A DNA stretch of 29,258 nucleotides, from NCBI GenBank assembly GCA_003427395.1, contig BFEA01000254.1, forward strand, positions 1 through 29,258, written 5' to 3'. Shown in pieces: positions 1 through 10,240 of the stretch (its first letter is position 1; every line of letters begins with the position of its first letter). Under the pieces are notes generated by a model that saw only the letters and a list, made by a program, of their open reading frames with translations, did not search any database and was not told the DNA's origin. This stretch comes from Chara braunii (taxonomy: Eukaryota > Streptophyta > Charophyceae > Charales > Characeae). Made by a program: the position numbers and the translations under genes.

Positions 1-2
1 CT

Positions 3-599
3 TTTGCACTCCAGGAACCACATTCTTGGCTTCGTAATCCAGAAGACTTTGTCGTTGCTTGCACTTCTCACTACTACTCTAATTGGTCGTGTCTCATATC
101 CTCCTCTTCAAGACGCTACTCCCATTCAGTATTGCAATGGATCAAACATGGTGTTAAACTCAAATTTGATGGCTCTTCTCGAGTGCCAAGCTCTAAGATT
201 ATTGAAGTTCGTCGTATGGTCAAAAGTGTGTTTCCGACCTCACTTTTCAAAACAACTTTGAAATGTGTTTCTCCACCTCGCCTAATTATCCCTAATCACA
301 AAAACAACCCCCATCATTCGAAATTCATTTTATCCACTGTCACCCAACTTCTTTCCGCTGGCGTTATTGAACCTTCATTATCTCCCATTGTTGTCAATCC
401 TGTCATCGCCATAGAGAGCTCTTCGAAAACCCGTTTCATCCTCGATGTTCGCTTTGTCAACCTCTTCATCTTTTTCCTTGAATTCCACTATAAATCTATT
501 GAAGACGTCACCTCACATCTCTCTGGTTCCGCATTCCATAATTTTTTTTCATGCTTCGACAACGGATTTTATCATATTCTTATCCATCCAAAATCCCGT
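3..599 (+). pseudogene. DIRS-like reverse transcriptase, N-terminal part (interrupted)
   Basis: The open frame starting at base 3 enters from the window edge and reads without a stop into the LTR element at 600. It looks like the N-terminal half of a DIRS/Ngaro-type reverse transcriptase. It includes an upstream QWIKHGV segment, a 'LLSAGVIEPS...SPIVV' fingers region, a 'TRFILDVRFVN' segment and a motif-A-like 'CFDNGFYHILIHP' just before the break. DIRS elements move by a tyrosine recombinase and copy themselves with an RT-RNase H protein; no recombinase is visible here. The rest of the RT resumes at 18262 beyond the inserted element. The first catalytic Asp of motif A appears as 'CFDN'. Family assignment rests on motif recognition only; a Ty3-like RT is less likely because of the FHI-type 'YHILIHP' signature. 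Confidence 0.7.
596..599. repeat. Target-site duplication CCGT, left copy
   Basis: CCGT lies directly before the TG of the left LTR and recurs directly after the CA of the right LTR at 18258-18261. Removing one copy and the element restores the DIRS-like reading frame, which supports both the boundary and the insertion. Confidence 0.75.
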
Positions 600-1420
600 T
601 GTCGAGCGCATTGGCCCTCGCGTGAACGAGGGCCCTCCCGGCTATGTCCCGCAGGAGTTAGAATAAAACAAAACCAAGAGACAACTTAGGACGATGCATA
701 AATAGTCCCGCAAACCGCCGAGACGGACGCAGTTGCATTGTCCCTTCGCCGCTCTAGCTGGGTGCGCCAGCTATTAATCTTGCGATCCCCTACGACAGGA
801 TAGGTTATCGCGGGGCACAACTTACTTCACGCGCATGACATCACACTCTTACTCTACCTCTTCCCCTGAATTCAAAGCAAGGTCATGCAAGGTGTGGGTT
901 CACGCGGGTGTGTAAAGGAACTGAGTCGCACTGACCTTGAGTTAATTTTATGAAGGGTCACTCAAGAAGCCAAATATGTTCTCAATAAAAGTTATGCCGC
1001 ACAACCTTTGTTGTGGCCGTTCCCAAGGACGAGCCACACCCTCCTTCAAACGCCACCAGTGACTCAGGCGCCACTCACCAACACAGAAGCGAGCTCGTCG
1101 TTGAGGAGAGTGTCCCACTCTCAAATCCCACGGCCTCAACGTCACACCTTCCACCAAAAACAGCGCCGATTCAACCCACCAAATACCAAGTCAGGTTGCC
1201 TCCTGCCTGCCTCAATACTTGGTGGTCCCGGACCCAATCCCTGCTTACTCAGTGTGCCGCAAGAAAAATAATAACAGCCTTAACAGTTCTTACAGGTACC
1301 GCGTGCCGCAACGCCGTCAACAAGACGATCGCCACACCATTTCGATTCCAAGGCGCACTTCCACCTTGGTGGTACCGTCCAACCCCCCTTCTCGCAGTCT
1401 TGTGCGATACACTGTTGCCA

Positions 1421-1655
1421 CAAAATTTGGCAGCACCCTCACCGTACCGCCAAGAAAATCGGTGCTGCCGCTGCAAGAATTTGGCAGCGCTTCCGCCGTT
1501 CCGCCAAGAATACCAGTGCTGTCGCTGCACAATTTCAGCAGCGCTTCGGTCCAAGGGGACAACAACGCGGCCTCCTACTCAAGAAAACCAGCACTGCCGC
1601 CGCAAGAATTCGGCAACGCTTCCGCCGTACCACCAAGAAAACCAGTTGCAGCCTC
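1421..1655. repeat. Minisatellite of ~59-66 bp units in the 3' LTR
   Basis: The sequence around AATTTGGCAGC recurs near 1423, 1481, 1540 and 1607, each time followed by a GCTTCCGCCGTACCGCCAAG-like segment. The spacings are about 59, 59 and 66 bp. The same array sits in the 5' LTR at about 15655-15885, so it predates the last transposition. Because the unit is close to a multiple of three, long open frames appear on several strands; I do not regard them as genes. Confidence 0.75.
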
Positions 1656-1934
1656 AAGGCTACGGCTTCCCCACAGCCTGCAGCATAGCACAAGAGGTGG
1701 GGCAAGAAGCTCCCAGCCTCTAGCTATGGTTGCCTCCTCCTTTCTCCAAGTGCTACTGCAGACCTCCAGCACTTCGCCTCATCACACCAGCAGCCAGCCA
1801 GCCAACATCAACTCAAGTAGAATGCCCCCGCAACATTGCGACAAGTGTGAGGCTGCTGGGTGGCAGGCTAGCTTTTATAGTTGGCTGAAGGCTGAGGCAG
1901 TTGCTTTGCCCCCAGCCAAATCTCGGAATAGAGC

Positions 1935-1994
1935 CTGGCCCTTGATAAAAATTGCGATCAAGGGCCAGAAAACTTGATGTTCCCCTAGGGGAAC
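1935..1994. other. Perfect hairpin followed by a 16-bp palindrome
   Basis: CTGGCCCTTGAT at 1935-1946 is the exact inverse of ATCAAGGGCCAG at 1957-1968, with a 10-nt loop. GTTCCCCTAGGGGAAC at 1979-1994 is a perfect 16-bp palindrome. Both also occur in the 5' LTR near 16167-16230, the hairpin with one change. Their role in the LTR is unknown. Confidence 0.8.
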
Positions 1995-2515
1995 CAAGTT
2001 CCTAACCCTGGTAATGCATCTGGCCTTCATCCGCGGCCAGACGCAGTACACAAATGGACTGTTGAAACCAACAGTTTGCTGTCTATCCATAGTCCTGATG
2101 CTTCTAACTTGCATCTGGACCGAGGCCGTGGCTAGATCCGCGACAGTTTCCCTTCTTTTTTTTTTCCAACTTCTCCCCCCTTTTTTTTTCTTTTCGTTTT
2201 CTTTTTTTTTCTCGTTCTTCTAAGGCAGGGGCAGCTCGTCGTTTGAAAGACGAACGAGCACAATCCCCCCCCCAAAGTCATTTCACAGAGTCGATTTAGA
2301 GTCAAGCTCAACAAGGCCTTCCTTTCACCCTTTGCCTCGCGCCTGTACCTGGACGCAAATGGCGCCAGGTACCAGCGACGGTCTGCATCCCGTTTTCCAA
2401 ACGATCGGGCGCAGACATTAGCTCGCAAGGCCAAGGGGGAACTCTGAGCCTATATGGCGATGTATCTTTCCCGCCCTCAGGGCAGGTTCATTCGCTTTTG
2501 CTCATCCTTAGATGG

Positions 2516-2566
2516 GCCGTCGGGGTTCAGCCCCCTGATGAGTCGGTGCAATTCCGACGAAATGGC
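2516..2566 (+). ncRNA. Hammerhead ribozyme, type III, copy A of 3' LTR (core intact)
   Basis: This is a self-cleaving RNA motif. Stem III pairs GCCGT (2516-2520) with ATGGC (2562-2566), including one G-U. The cleavage triplet is GTC, with cleavage expected after C2521. Stem I (2522-2534) is GGGG/CCCC closed by a short loop. The core CTGATGA is at 2535-2541. Stem II is GTCGG/CCGAC (2542-2558) with a 7-nt loop, and GAA is at 2559-2561 before A15.1. All invariant core bases (C3, U4, G5, A6, G8, A9, G12, A13, A14) are present. Stem III is the open helix, as in plant viroid and retrozyme hammerheads. It lies on the strand opposite to gag-pol. Confidence 0.88.
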
Positions 2567-2667
2567 GCGTCACGGTCAGGTCCCCTCTCTCTCTCTCTCT
2601 GACGACCCCCCCCCCCGACATACCTACATACAGCCGCATTTCTGCGGCTGGTTCATTTGGCTGGCCC

Positions 2668-2718
2668 ACTGTCGAGGCTTAGCCTCCTGATGAGTCGGTG
2701 AGAGTCCGACGAAACAGT
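2668..2718 (+). ncRNA. Hammerhead ribozyme, type III, copy B of 3' LTR (core intact)
   Basis: Stem III pairs ACTGT (2668-2672) with ACAGT (2714-2718). The cleavage triplet is GTC, with cleavage expected after C2673. Stem I is GAGGC/GCCTC (2674-2686) with loop TTA, the core CTGATGA is at 2687-2693, stem II is GTCGG/CCGAC (2694-2710) and GAA is at 2711-2713. All stems are perfectly Watson-Crick and the whole invariant core is present, so of the four hammerheads here this is the one most likely to be active. Its cleavage site is 152 nt from that of copy A. Confidence 0.92.
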
Positions 2719-3996
2719 CGGGCGCAGTCAAGTCCCGTTCGTTTGAAACGAACGGGAGCACTCACCCAAACCAGAACAAAAAGAAAGAATCTAAATAAGA
2801 TCTAAAAAGAAATCTAACAAAAAAATCTAAACAAAATCTTACAAAGAAAAGAAAAAGAAAAAAAAAGGAGAAAAAGAACTCTCCCAAAAAAAACGGTCAC
2901 CCGTTTTTTCGGGCGCCTGCCTAGTTCGTGGGGACACTAGGTCCCCTTCACTCCTCGCAGTGCCACATGGCGCTTTAGTTATTTCTCTTTTTTTTGATGG
3001 CTCCGTCCTACCAGGACTACAAAAAAAGGAAGAAAAACGAATTCAAAACAAAAAAGAAAGAACTCCTTACCTTGGCGTTCTAGCTGTCTCCATCGCGCCC
3101 GTACCTGGATGCTTACGCCTCCAGTTGCGGTACAGGTAAGGTTTTTTTTTTTTTTTTTTCCAGAAATAAGAAAAATAAAATTTAGTCCCTTTCCCGGCTT
3201 ATGCGTGTCATCCTTACCCAGGGCCATATCACCTCGGTGGGGCTGATTTCAGCCGCACGATCTCGAAAATCGCACGGCCTGAAATTGGCCGCACCCCTTG
3301 TCTGGTCGCGGGCTGCTCCGAAAGGAGTTAACCCGGTAGTGCACTTTGTCAGGTTCGATCCCCATGCCTGCAGGGTGGTAATCTGGCGACGGTACCTACT
3401 GGGCTAGCTCCTTTTCACATCAAGAAAGGAGCGACCCTCCTATATGAAGGGTTCCAACGCCCAACAGGCCCCTTTTCAACGCCTAGCAGGCTGAGCCTGC
3501 TAAGCCGGCTTGCCGCCGTGGGTGGCAGGCGGGGTCGGCAGCCGATAGCCACAATGGCTGCCTTACCCAGCCGGCCCCGACGCCTTCGGCTCCGGGTCCT
3601 CGGCGCATAAGCCCTATGGACCCTAATCGTTCCTTCACACCGCGATCCAATCTCGTCGCGGCGACCCATTTTTGGCCTGCTTAAGCCGTGAACCGCGTGG
3701 CTGTTATAGGCAGACTAAGTTTTAACTTTAGTTTTCCCATGACCGCACACTACTGCGGCCTTGTCAAACCCGCGGACGACAGTACCGACCCCCGTTATCC
3801 CGTACGGACGTCGATGCCGTCCTGCGTCGACGACGTCAGATTCAAAAAAAAATTAAGTCTCTCAGTCATAGCGCTGGTCTGAATAAACTTTGGCAACGTC
3901 AATCTCATCAAGTCCTCCAATTTAGCGAAAAGGTCAGACGGCGTCCGACGTTGAAAAACACGGGCAAATACCCTTGTCAGGGTTTCTGCCCCGACA

Positions 3997-4013
3997 GCAT
4001 TCCCGGGCCCCAT
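3997..4013 (-). other. Candidate polypurine tract next to the 3' LTR
   Basis: On the minus strand TGGGGCCCGGGAATGC directly precedes the LTR's TGTCG. The position fits the plus-strand primer of an LTR retrotransposon. The purine run is broken by CCC, so the assignment rests mainly on position. Confidence 0.35.
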
Positions 4014-5609
4014 TGAACGATTTCCACGTCGTTCACGTGGTCGGTGCTCTCAATATTAAATTTTATAGATACCTCTCTTAGTATCTCTTAATCTTAATCA
4101 AATCACAGATACTTTAACAAGCGGATATCCGAAAAAACGGACTCCTTACTATTAAAAGAGTTATGCCCTCGAAGCCAAAATTCACAATTATTCTGCACTC
4201 ATCGGATTGGTACCAGATTCAGCCCCTGGAAGCCCAAAATTTGAACTCAGGCCCAGATTCAGCCCCTGGAAGCCCAAAATTCAAAGGACTTAGTTTTCAT
4301 GGTTCTGGTTAACAAAATTCATTCGGTTGGAAATCATTATTTCAATCATTTGGGCAAGCAACCATTACTGTCGGGAATTTAACCCGGGTCTCTCATGTCT
4401 ATGGGGATGCATCCACAACACTTCAACACACTCACGTGTTGCCAGGAGTCTAACCTGGACCTCCCACGCAACACAAGGATACTCGTACTATACTACAGTC
4501 ACGGTTGTCGGGGAAAATAATAACAAGGCTCCAGTCTTCCACGATCCCTTCTGGAAGATCCGTATTAACCTTCAGCTAATTCCCAGAATGAGTCAGGAAT
4601 AACCCCTGACAGGTCTCCATAACCCAACCTATGATAATCGTTCAAACATAATCTGAACTAGTCATCCAATACAAGAACCCATTATTTAAGTCCTTTACCC
4701 GAGTTTCATAACCATCCGATTGTGCGACTTTACTAATACCTAGGATTTTTATGTCTTAATACCCCCGAATTCCGTGTGACTGCGTCGAGGAGTGGTGTAA
4801 TCCTCCGCGAAGGATAACATCCCAACATCAAGCCCCGCTTTAGATTTGAGCCTCACCACATTCCCTCCGATTCCAGTATCGCAACTCTGTTAATGCCACG
4901 TCTACGGGGCGAGACAACCCCATCCATATAGTCAAGGTTGGTCAGACAAGGATCATAAGGACGCGACGACCCTGCATATCACAAGGATAGACGACCAACC
5001 CCACCCCTGTGATAAGCAGCGATCGCTCCCCACCATAGGCGAGGTCTCAACAGGATTACGACACCATCCTCCTTTTCGGTGATAGTGTACCCATCGCCCT
5101 TTTTCAAGGAAAATGACATCATCTCGTTGTGGACCAGGAACCAAGTTTCGGCACGAGCCTAACTATCACCTACAAGGCTCACATCTTTCAGGAATATCAA
5201 GATACAATAAATACTACGTATTACATATAAACTTATTATATTTATTAAACCATGTGCCTACAGAACGAATACTTATCGTTCAGGAAGCTACATGTTACAC
5301 ACTAAGTCAGAACTTTGCACAAATGATTCACACTCATCCTTCACAAGCAAAACACATTCGACATAAGAAATAAAAGAGATACATGCTCAGAGAATCATTT
5401 TCACAGGGTTTGAAAAATTATTATGCACATCAATTATCTTGCTCGAGAACGAAGAATAATGACAAAAATGACGTCAACAAGTAATTCATTACAAGTCCAT
5501 ATGTGTCTGTCCATTACATGGAAAATATCTCTTACAAATACTTAATCATAAAATCAAGTCAGCCAGTGGTATCAATGTCTGTTAAGAAAAGTAAGGCATT
5601 ATTTAGTCC
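4014..5609 (-). other. Noncoding 3' stretch of the Ty3/gypsy element
   Basis: About 1.6 kb lies between the integrase end and the 3' LTR. I see no protein motif in any frame. It is more AT-rich than the LTR. It contains one 29-bp direct repeat (4213-4241 and 4253-4281, starting CCAGATTCAGCCCC) with a 40-bp period. Long noncoding 3' regions are common in large Ty3/gypsy elements. Confidence 0.6.
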
Positions 5610-6875
5610 CTATGAACAAACTTGCCCACGTGCTCCATCCATCTCCTCAATCTCGTATGCTCCATGCTCTGTTTTCTTAATGATACGATATGACCCCATC
5701 CATCGATTATCTAATTTCCTCGACCACTGCTTTTCAAGGGAAGAGTCATAGAGGAGGACAATATCCCCAACTTCCAACGGTTCCTTCCTAACCCGGGGTT
5801 GCTTATCCCATCTAACTTTGTCCGCTCGTCTGTTGTCCGCAGTTGACGCAGCGGCCTCTACAACTCTTTCCTCGGTCGCTTTTATTTGTTTGGCTCTCAA
5901 GTCCAGCAATTCCTCCGTAGAAAGCAAGGCCTCCATATCTTGTTTTTGCCATGTGGTCAAGAAACTTTCAATTGGAAATGTGGCATGTCGTCCAAACCAT
6001 AACGTAACAGGAGCATACCCAGTAGTCCGTTTCACAGTTATATTTTCGAAGAATATGGCAGTCCTAAGATAGACGGATCATCTTGATGGCTTGCCAGCAC
6101 ACCATTTAGCTAACAAGTTAGTCAGGGTGGCATGTCCACGTTCGACGGGAGCATTAGCCTGAGGGTGTGCTCTAGTGGTGTAACTATAGTTCACTCCCAG
6201 TCTTTTCAGGAGAGCATGAACCTCTTCTGCCCGAAATTCGCTGCCTCGATCCATCACAAATTCCCGAACAAATGGATTCCGAAGATAAAACTTTTCGATA
6301 CATTCTGCCAGAATCTTCCCGGTTCGCTCACGGATTGCACGCCCATCGACGAACCCGGTAAGATTGTCTCTCGCATCAAAAATGTATCTGTACCCATTAA
6401 GTCTGGGTGGCATAACGACCAAGTCGAGATGCACAACCGCACCTGGTTCAACCATATACCGCGGATTGAGAGGCTCCACATAACGGAGATTCGAACGTTT
6501 CTGACAGGGAACGCATGAATTGCAGAACTCTGCCACCATCTTACCCATACCGTCCCAAAAATAGAGATGTTGGATTTTTCTCAATGTTACTCGTGCAGAT
6601 CGATGTCCACCTGCCACTCTATCATGTAGGGCCGCAATCACATCCAACTGCCTGGGAACCCCACACACCAGTCTCTTAGGCGTACCATCGTCAGACTTTT
6701 TGAAGAGATGCCCCTGTCGAATGACAAAACTCTTTGCCTTTTCTCTTATTTCTGGCTCTATCTCTGCCTCGTTCAGGTCCCCATTCAACCAAAGCCCAAT
6801 CTTCTTACAAATCCCATCATATTCCTCCTCACGAAAGACTTCTTTAATCTCATTGCCTTCCCCTTCTTCCGACAT
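5610..6875 (-). pseudogene. Ty3/gypsy integrase (one nonsense mutation)
   Basis: The frame begins at 6875 and reads 265 codons to a TGA at 6078-6080. It then continues in the same frame to about 5610, so one nonsense codon, probably a former Trp, interrupts the protein. The N-terminal HHCC zinc finger is visible (LHDRVAGGH, then CNSCVPC). The catalytic core has HLDLVV, MDRGSEF and the final Glu in PVERGH; the last two acidic residues are separated by exactly 35 residues (DD35E). The C-terminal part has the GPY/F-type module around 'VGDIVLLYD' and 'WMGSYRI'. No chromodomain is visible. Integrase would insert the cDNA into host DNA. The upstream stretch 6876-7166 is a decayed linker to RNase H. 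Confidence 0.9.
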
Positions 6876-7166
6876 TATCTTGCCCCGATCTTCCTATATC
6901 AACGAATTAACCAGGAATATCATTCCCCCGGAGATCCTGAGAGCTTCGTCACCCTGCTCATGTCCTCCTTTAATCGTGAGAGACTTTTCTGACAGTCGTA
7001 CCGGATCAGACAATGCCAATCTCATCATATGCTCAGCAGATCGTTCGCCCCAAGGATCCTCCTCAATAAAGGGCTCTCTCATCACAAGTTCTGAACGCTT
7101 TTGATAACAACTCCGCGAACTCCAGATAGACTTCCCAGGTCGAGACGAAGCATTAGTGATGTATTC

Positions 7167-8794
7167 TCAAACGTTGATACTCACCTGTTGCTCGTCCGTC
7201 TCCAAAACTCCATCCACAGGAACCGAGTCTTCTGCCTGATCTTTCAAGGAGTCCCACTCGATCCGACTCAATCCATCTGCTCGATTTTGTGTTCCCGCAA
7301 TGCGCTCGATCTCGAAGTCGAACATAAGATATTGATCAAACATCGAGCAATAGTTGGATCCGAGGGAGAATAATTCTTCAGTGACTGCGCCAGGGCAGTC
7401 GCATCCACCCGCAGGATGAACCGTCTCCCAAACACGTAGTTTCGGAAGATCCTGAAACAATGAAGCACTGCAAGAGTTTCCTTCTTAAATTGGGAATATT
7501 TTCGTTCCGCCTCATTCAGCGTTCGACTTTCAAATCTCAATGGCCTTTCTCGCCCTTCTCCATCCTTTTGGATGAGGACACACCACAATGTTGTGGGGCC
7601 TGCATCCGTTTCAACCACAAAGGGCCGATTCGGGTCATTGTCAAAGCACGGAACCCCCATGATCAATCCTCCTTCTCGGAATTGTGCCTTGATATCGTCC
7701 ACTGCCGCCTGCTGCTTTGGACCCCATTCCCATTCCTGATTTTTACACACCAACTTTCGTAGGTGCTCCACCCTTGCTGCGAACTTGCGAATGAAGATAC
7801 GCCAGAATCCGCAAGTCCCCAAGAAGTTGCGCACGTCTGTAATGGACTTGAACGGGGTCGGCCACTCCAGAATCTTGTTTGTCTTTTTGGAGTCTGGTCG
7901 ACGACCCTTCTCATCGCATAAGAAACCCAAGATAGTCACCTCACGCACACAATGTCGAGATTTGACACCACTGGCGGTTAGGTTGTACTCCTTTAACTTG
8001 GACAGGACCTTCTCCACGTTACGAACGTGCTCCCAAACAAACTTTCGAACGCCTGGCAGCACCTCCGTCTCGTCCTTGATACGTGGCCCAGGTATGGCCA
8101 GATCATCGATATAAGGTGAGGTCACGTCCAGACAAAGCGGTTGCATGACTCTCATCATATATCTCTGAACGATTGCTACGGCGTTCGTCCATCCTTGAGG
8201 CGCCGCACACATATGAATTAATCCCCTCGGCGTATGCATGGCCGTCATCGGCCTGTCTGCCGTATAGAGAGGGAATTGATCATATCATGAGTACAAGTCA
8301 ATGAGAGTGATGATAGGTCTGCCTGCGCGCGACTCAGACAGCTGATCGGCATATGGAAGTCCTCCGGCATCACGAACCGTCACTGAGTTCAACTTCTGCA
8401 AGTTCTGCACCCATCGCAATACGCCACTTGGCTTGATGAAACAAAACCAAGTAGACGCATATGGTCCATACGAGTAATCTGTGACCTTTGTTCGAATTTT
8501 ACCGTCCAGATATTCGACAACTCTACGATGATCATCCGAATTCGGATAACGCGGGCCTCGTATGTTCCACGGCTCGTGAGGTATCGTATGAATCCTGATC
8601 ATTGGAATCATGTCAACGTCAAGCCTCCCTCGCTCATCATCATCAAAGGCATAAGCCAAGTGGGTTTTCTTCATGACACTGACAAGGAAGTCCACCTCTT
8701 TCTCAGTAAGAAATTCTTCCTCTCCAATGATCATATATTTAATCCTCTCCTCCGTCAATCGACACGGCGCCTTCGCACTCCTTTCTTTCCTCAT
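7167..8794 (-). pseudogene. Ty3/gypsy reverse transcriptase-RNase H (stop and frameshift)
   Basis: Reading from 8794, the RT palm region includes 'LRWVQNLQKLN' and motif A 'ITLIDLYS'. A TGA then stands where a Gly codon (GGA) is expected, near 8282. The frame resumes with 'APQGWTNA' and the catalytic 'YIDD' near 8102-8113, followed by 'GFLCDEKGRR', 'FLGTCGFWR' and an RNase H domain. RNase H signatures are VETDAG, 'ESRTLNEAERKYSQF', KETLAVL and LRVDAT. A one-base shift near 7345 moves the end into another frame, where 'IERIAGTQNRADGLSR' is the usual RNase H tail. Apart from these two lesions the domains look complete. It would copy the element's RNA into DNA within a virus-like particle. Confidence 0.92.
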
Positions 8795-9234
8795 CCTGAT
8801 TCATTCTCTCTCTTCTTTATAATACACTTCTTCTTCTTGCGTGATCAAGACGGGCACTGACCGAGCTTTCTCGCCTACTCTCTTGTACTTACGTTTCGCT
8901 CTAACTCCAAGTCGTCCGCCTCTAAAAAAGGCCCTTGCTTGGCTGCTGGCTCTGCCAATGCATCACCTTCAGAAGACCTGTCGGGCCGATAGGTAAGATA
9001 CATTTTATCAGTCCCGCCTTCTCCTGCCATAATCTCTGTCGGCGTTTAGACCAACTTGGGGTCCACGGACGAGTCTGTCGCAACGAACTCGATCGCTTGA
9101 GAGATGTTGGGCAGCGCAAGAGAAAATTCATGGGGATCGCTCTCTTCTCCGATGGATTCCTTCTCCCTCCTGAGTCTTTCGGATTCCGTGAAGGAGTAGG
9201 ACCCCGGATTGAGTCGGTTCCTTGAATTGGTCGG
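8795..9234 (-). other. Decayed protease-RT linker
   Basis: This stretch joins the protease end to the RT start. It reads as an acidic, low-complexity linker with several stops in every minus-strand frame. I see no domain in it. It was probably part of the same Pol polyprotein. Confidence 0.5.
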
Positions 9235-10028
9235 TCATGTGTTCTCACACTTTATCATCTCGTAATAGCCACATACGGTGTCACACAAAACCACGATCAT
9301 AGTACCATCATGCTTGTTGAAGATGATGGATTCTGATCGACATAGGAAAGCTCTGCCCAGCAACACGGCATGCTCAACCCTGGGTAGCACATAGAAGTAA
9401 GAACGAACTTTGAATTTACCAACTTGTATCATCACGTCACTTGCCGTCCCACAAAAGGGAGTTATCCCACTTGCACCCACCAGAAATCCAGTATCTGCTC
9501 GATTGATGTTGACGCCTGCCCCAGGGCTTCTCTCTCACGTATGATGTTCATCTCAGCTCCATCGTCGATGAGCGCCGAGTATTCGCACGGCCCAACTTGC
9601 ACCTTCAACAACCCAGTTGCTACATAGTGCCAGTCTATTTTTGTCCCAGGCGGAGCCCAACTAATCTCTTGAGGAAAGATATCACTCATCTTAACTGTCA
9701 TAACCTTTTTCCTTGACAGTCGGTGTCTAAAGTCCTCTCGGATTTTGGGCGACGTGGCCAAGAACTCCTTGAGCGTGAACAAATCGCGCTGGCTTTCCAA
9801 AATCCGGTCCACGATTTGCTCAATATCCAGCCCCTGCTCTACTGGAATTGTGTAGACTTGCTTCTTCTTTTTCAACTCTCCTTCCCCAACATCGGCCTTG
9901 CCCGTTTCTGGCTCCCTCTCCATGGCCCGTTGTTTGGCCTGCCGCTCATCCTCGGCCCGCAACAATTCGTCCTCCTCGCCATCGTCTTCTTCAATCGGAA
10001 TTGTCTCGGTTTCCCGAGGCTAACTTGA
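9235..10028 (-). pseudogene. Retroviral-type aspartic protease region (frameshifted)
   Basis: The longest frame (9965 to 9462) carries a lysine- and glutamate-rich N-terminal spacer and the protease active site 'ALIDDGAEMNII', a DDGA variant of the usual D-S/T-G-A. A one-base shift in a GGGGCAGGCG context near 9520 moves the rest into another frame (9480 to 9235). That part holds 'GFLVGASGITPFCG' and 'HAVLLGRAF', matching the retropepsin C-terminal half. The enzyme would act as a dimer to cut Gag and Pol. Its place between gag and RT is normal for Ty3/gypsy. Confidence 0.8.
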
Positions 10029-10240
10029 CCCTTCTTTTGGCGTTGCCCTTGGCCGCGACGGCCTCCGAGCCCTCCGAGCTTGTGGGAGGCCATCAGTGGC
10101 AGGCCGCTTGAAAGCAGGACGGGACAAGATCGTGTTGGCCATCAAACGCCCTGCCGACGGCGATCCAGGCTGACATCAGTAAGACCTCCTTGACCGTCTA
10201 TGTCCCATCCTCCAAACAGAAAAACTTGGGGAAGCCCGGG

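Larger units (their letters stand above)
2234..2757 (+). other. Structured RNA-like module enclosing two ribozymes
   Basis: Two similar hairpins centred on GTTTGAAA and followed by GAGCAC bracket this stretch: an imperfect one at 2234-2259 and a 25-nt palindrome at 2733-2757. Between them are an 8-bp inverted repeat GTACCTGG/CCAGGTAC near 2346-2371, a GCCGCA/TGCGGC hairpin near 2632-2649 and two hammerheads. Each hammerhead is preceded by a hairpin and GGTTCATT and followed by a GGCGC...GTCA-GTCCC stretch. This suggests a duplicated hairpin-hammerhead unit rather than random LTR sequence. Confidence 0.55.
600..3996 (-). repeat. 3' LTR (short form, 3397 bp)
   Basis: It is bounded by TGTCG at 600 and CGACA at 3996. 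It aligns with the right LTR in two blocks: 600-827 with 11933-12160, and 825-3996 with 15061-18257. Sampled stretches near 961-1080 and 3660-3720 differ from the other LTR at roughly 6-10%, while 2688-3638 shows no difference. It contains a 59-bp minisatellite, palindromes, two intact hammerhead ribozymes (plus strand), an A-rich tract at 2776-2880 and an 18-T run near 3142. Short open frames in it look incidental; none resembles a known protein. Confidence 0.9.

Noticed and set aside
1008-1977. Long overlapping open frames on both strands in the LTR (and the matching ones at 15244-16173)
   Set aside because: They arise from the ~59-66 bp repeat array and its GC-rich surroundings, several frames are open at once, and none resembles a protein family.
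3330-3385. AGGTTCGATCCCC resembling a tRNA B box in the LTR
   Set aside because: The T-stem does not pair and no acceptor or anticodon stem can be built; at most an old tRNA-derived fragment.
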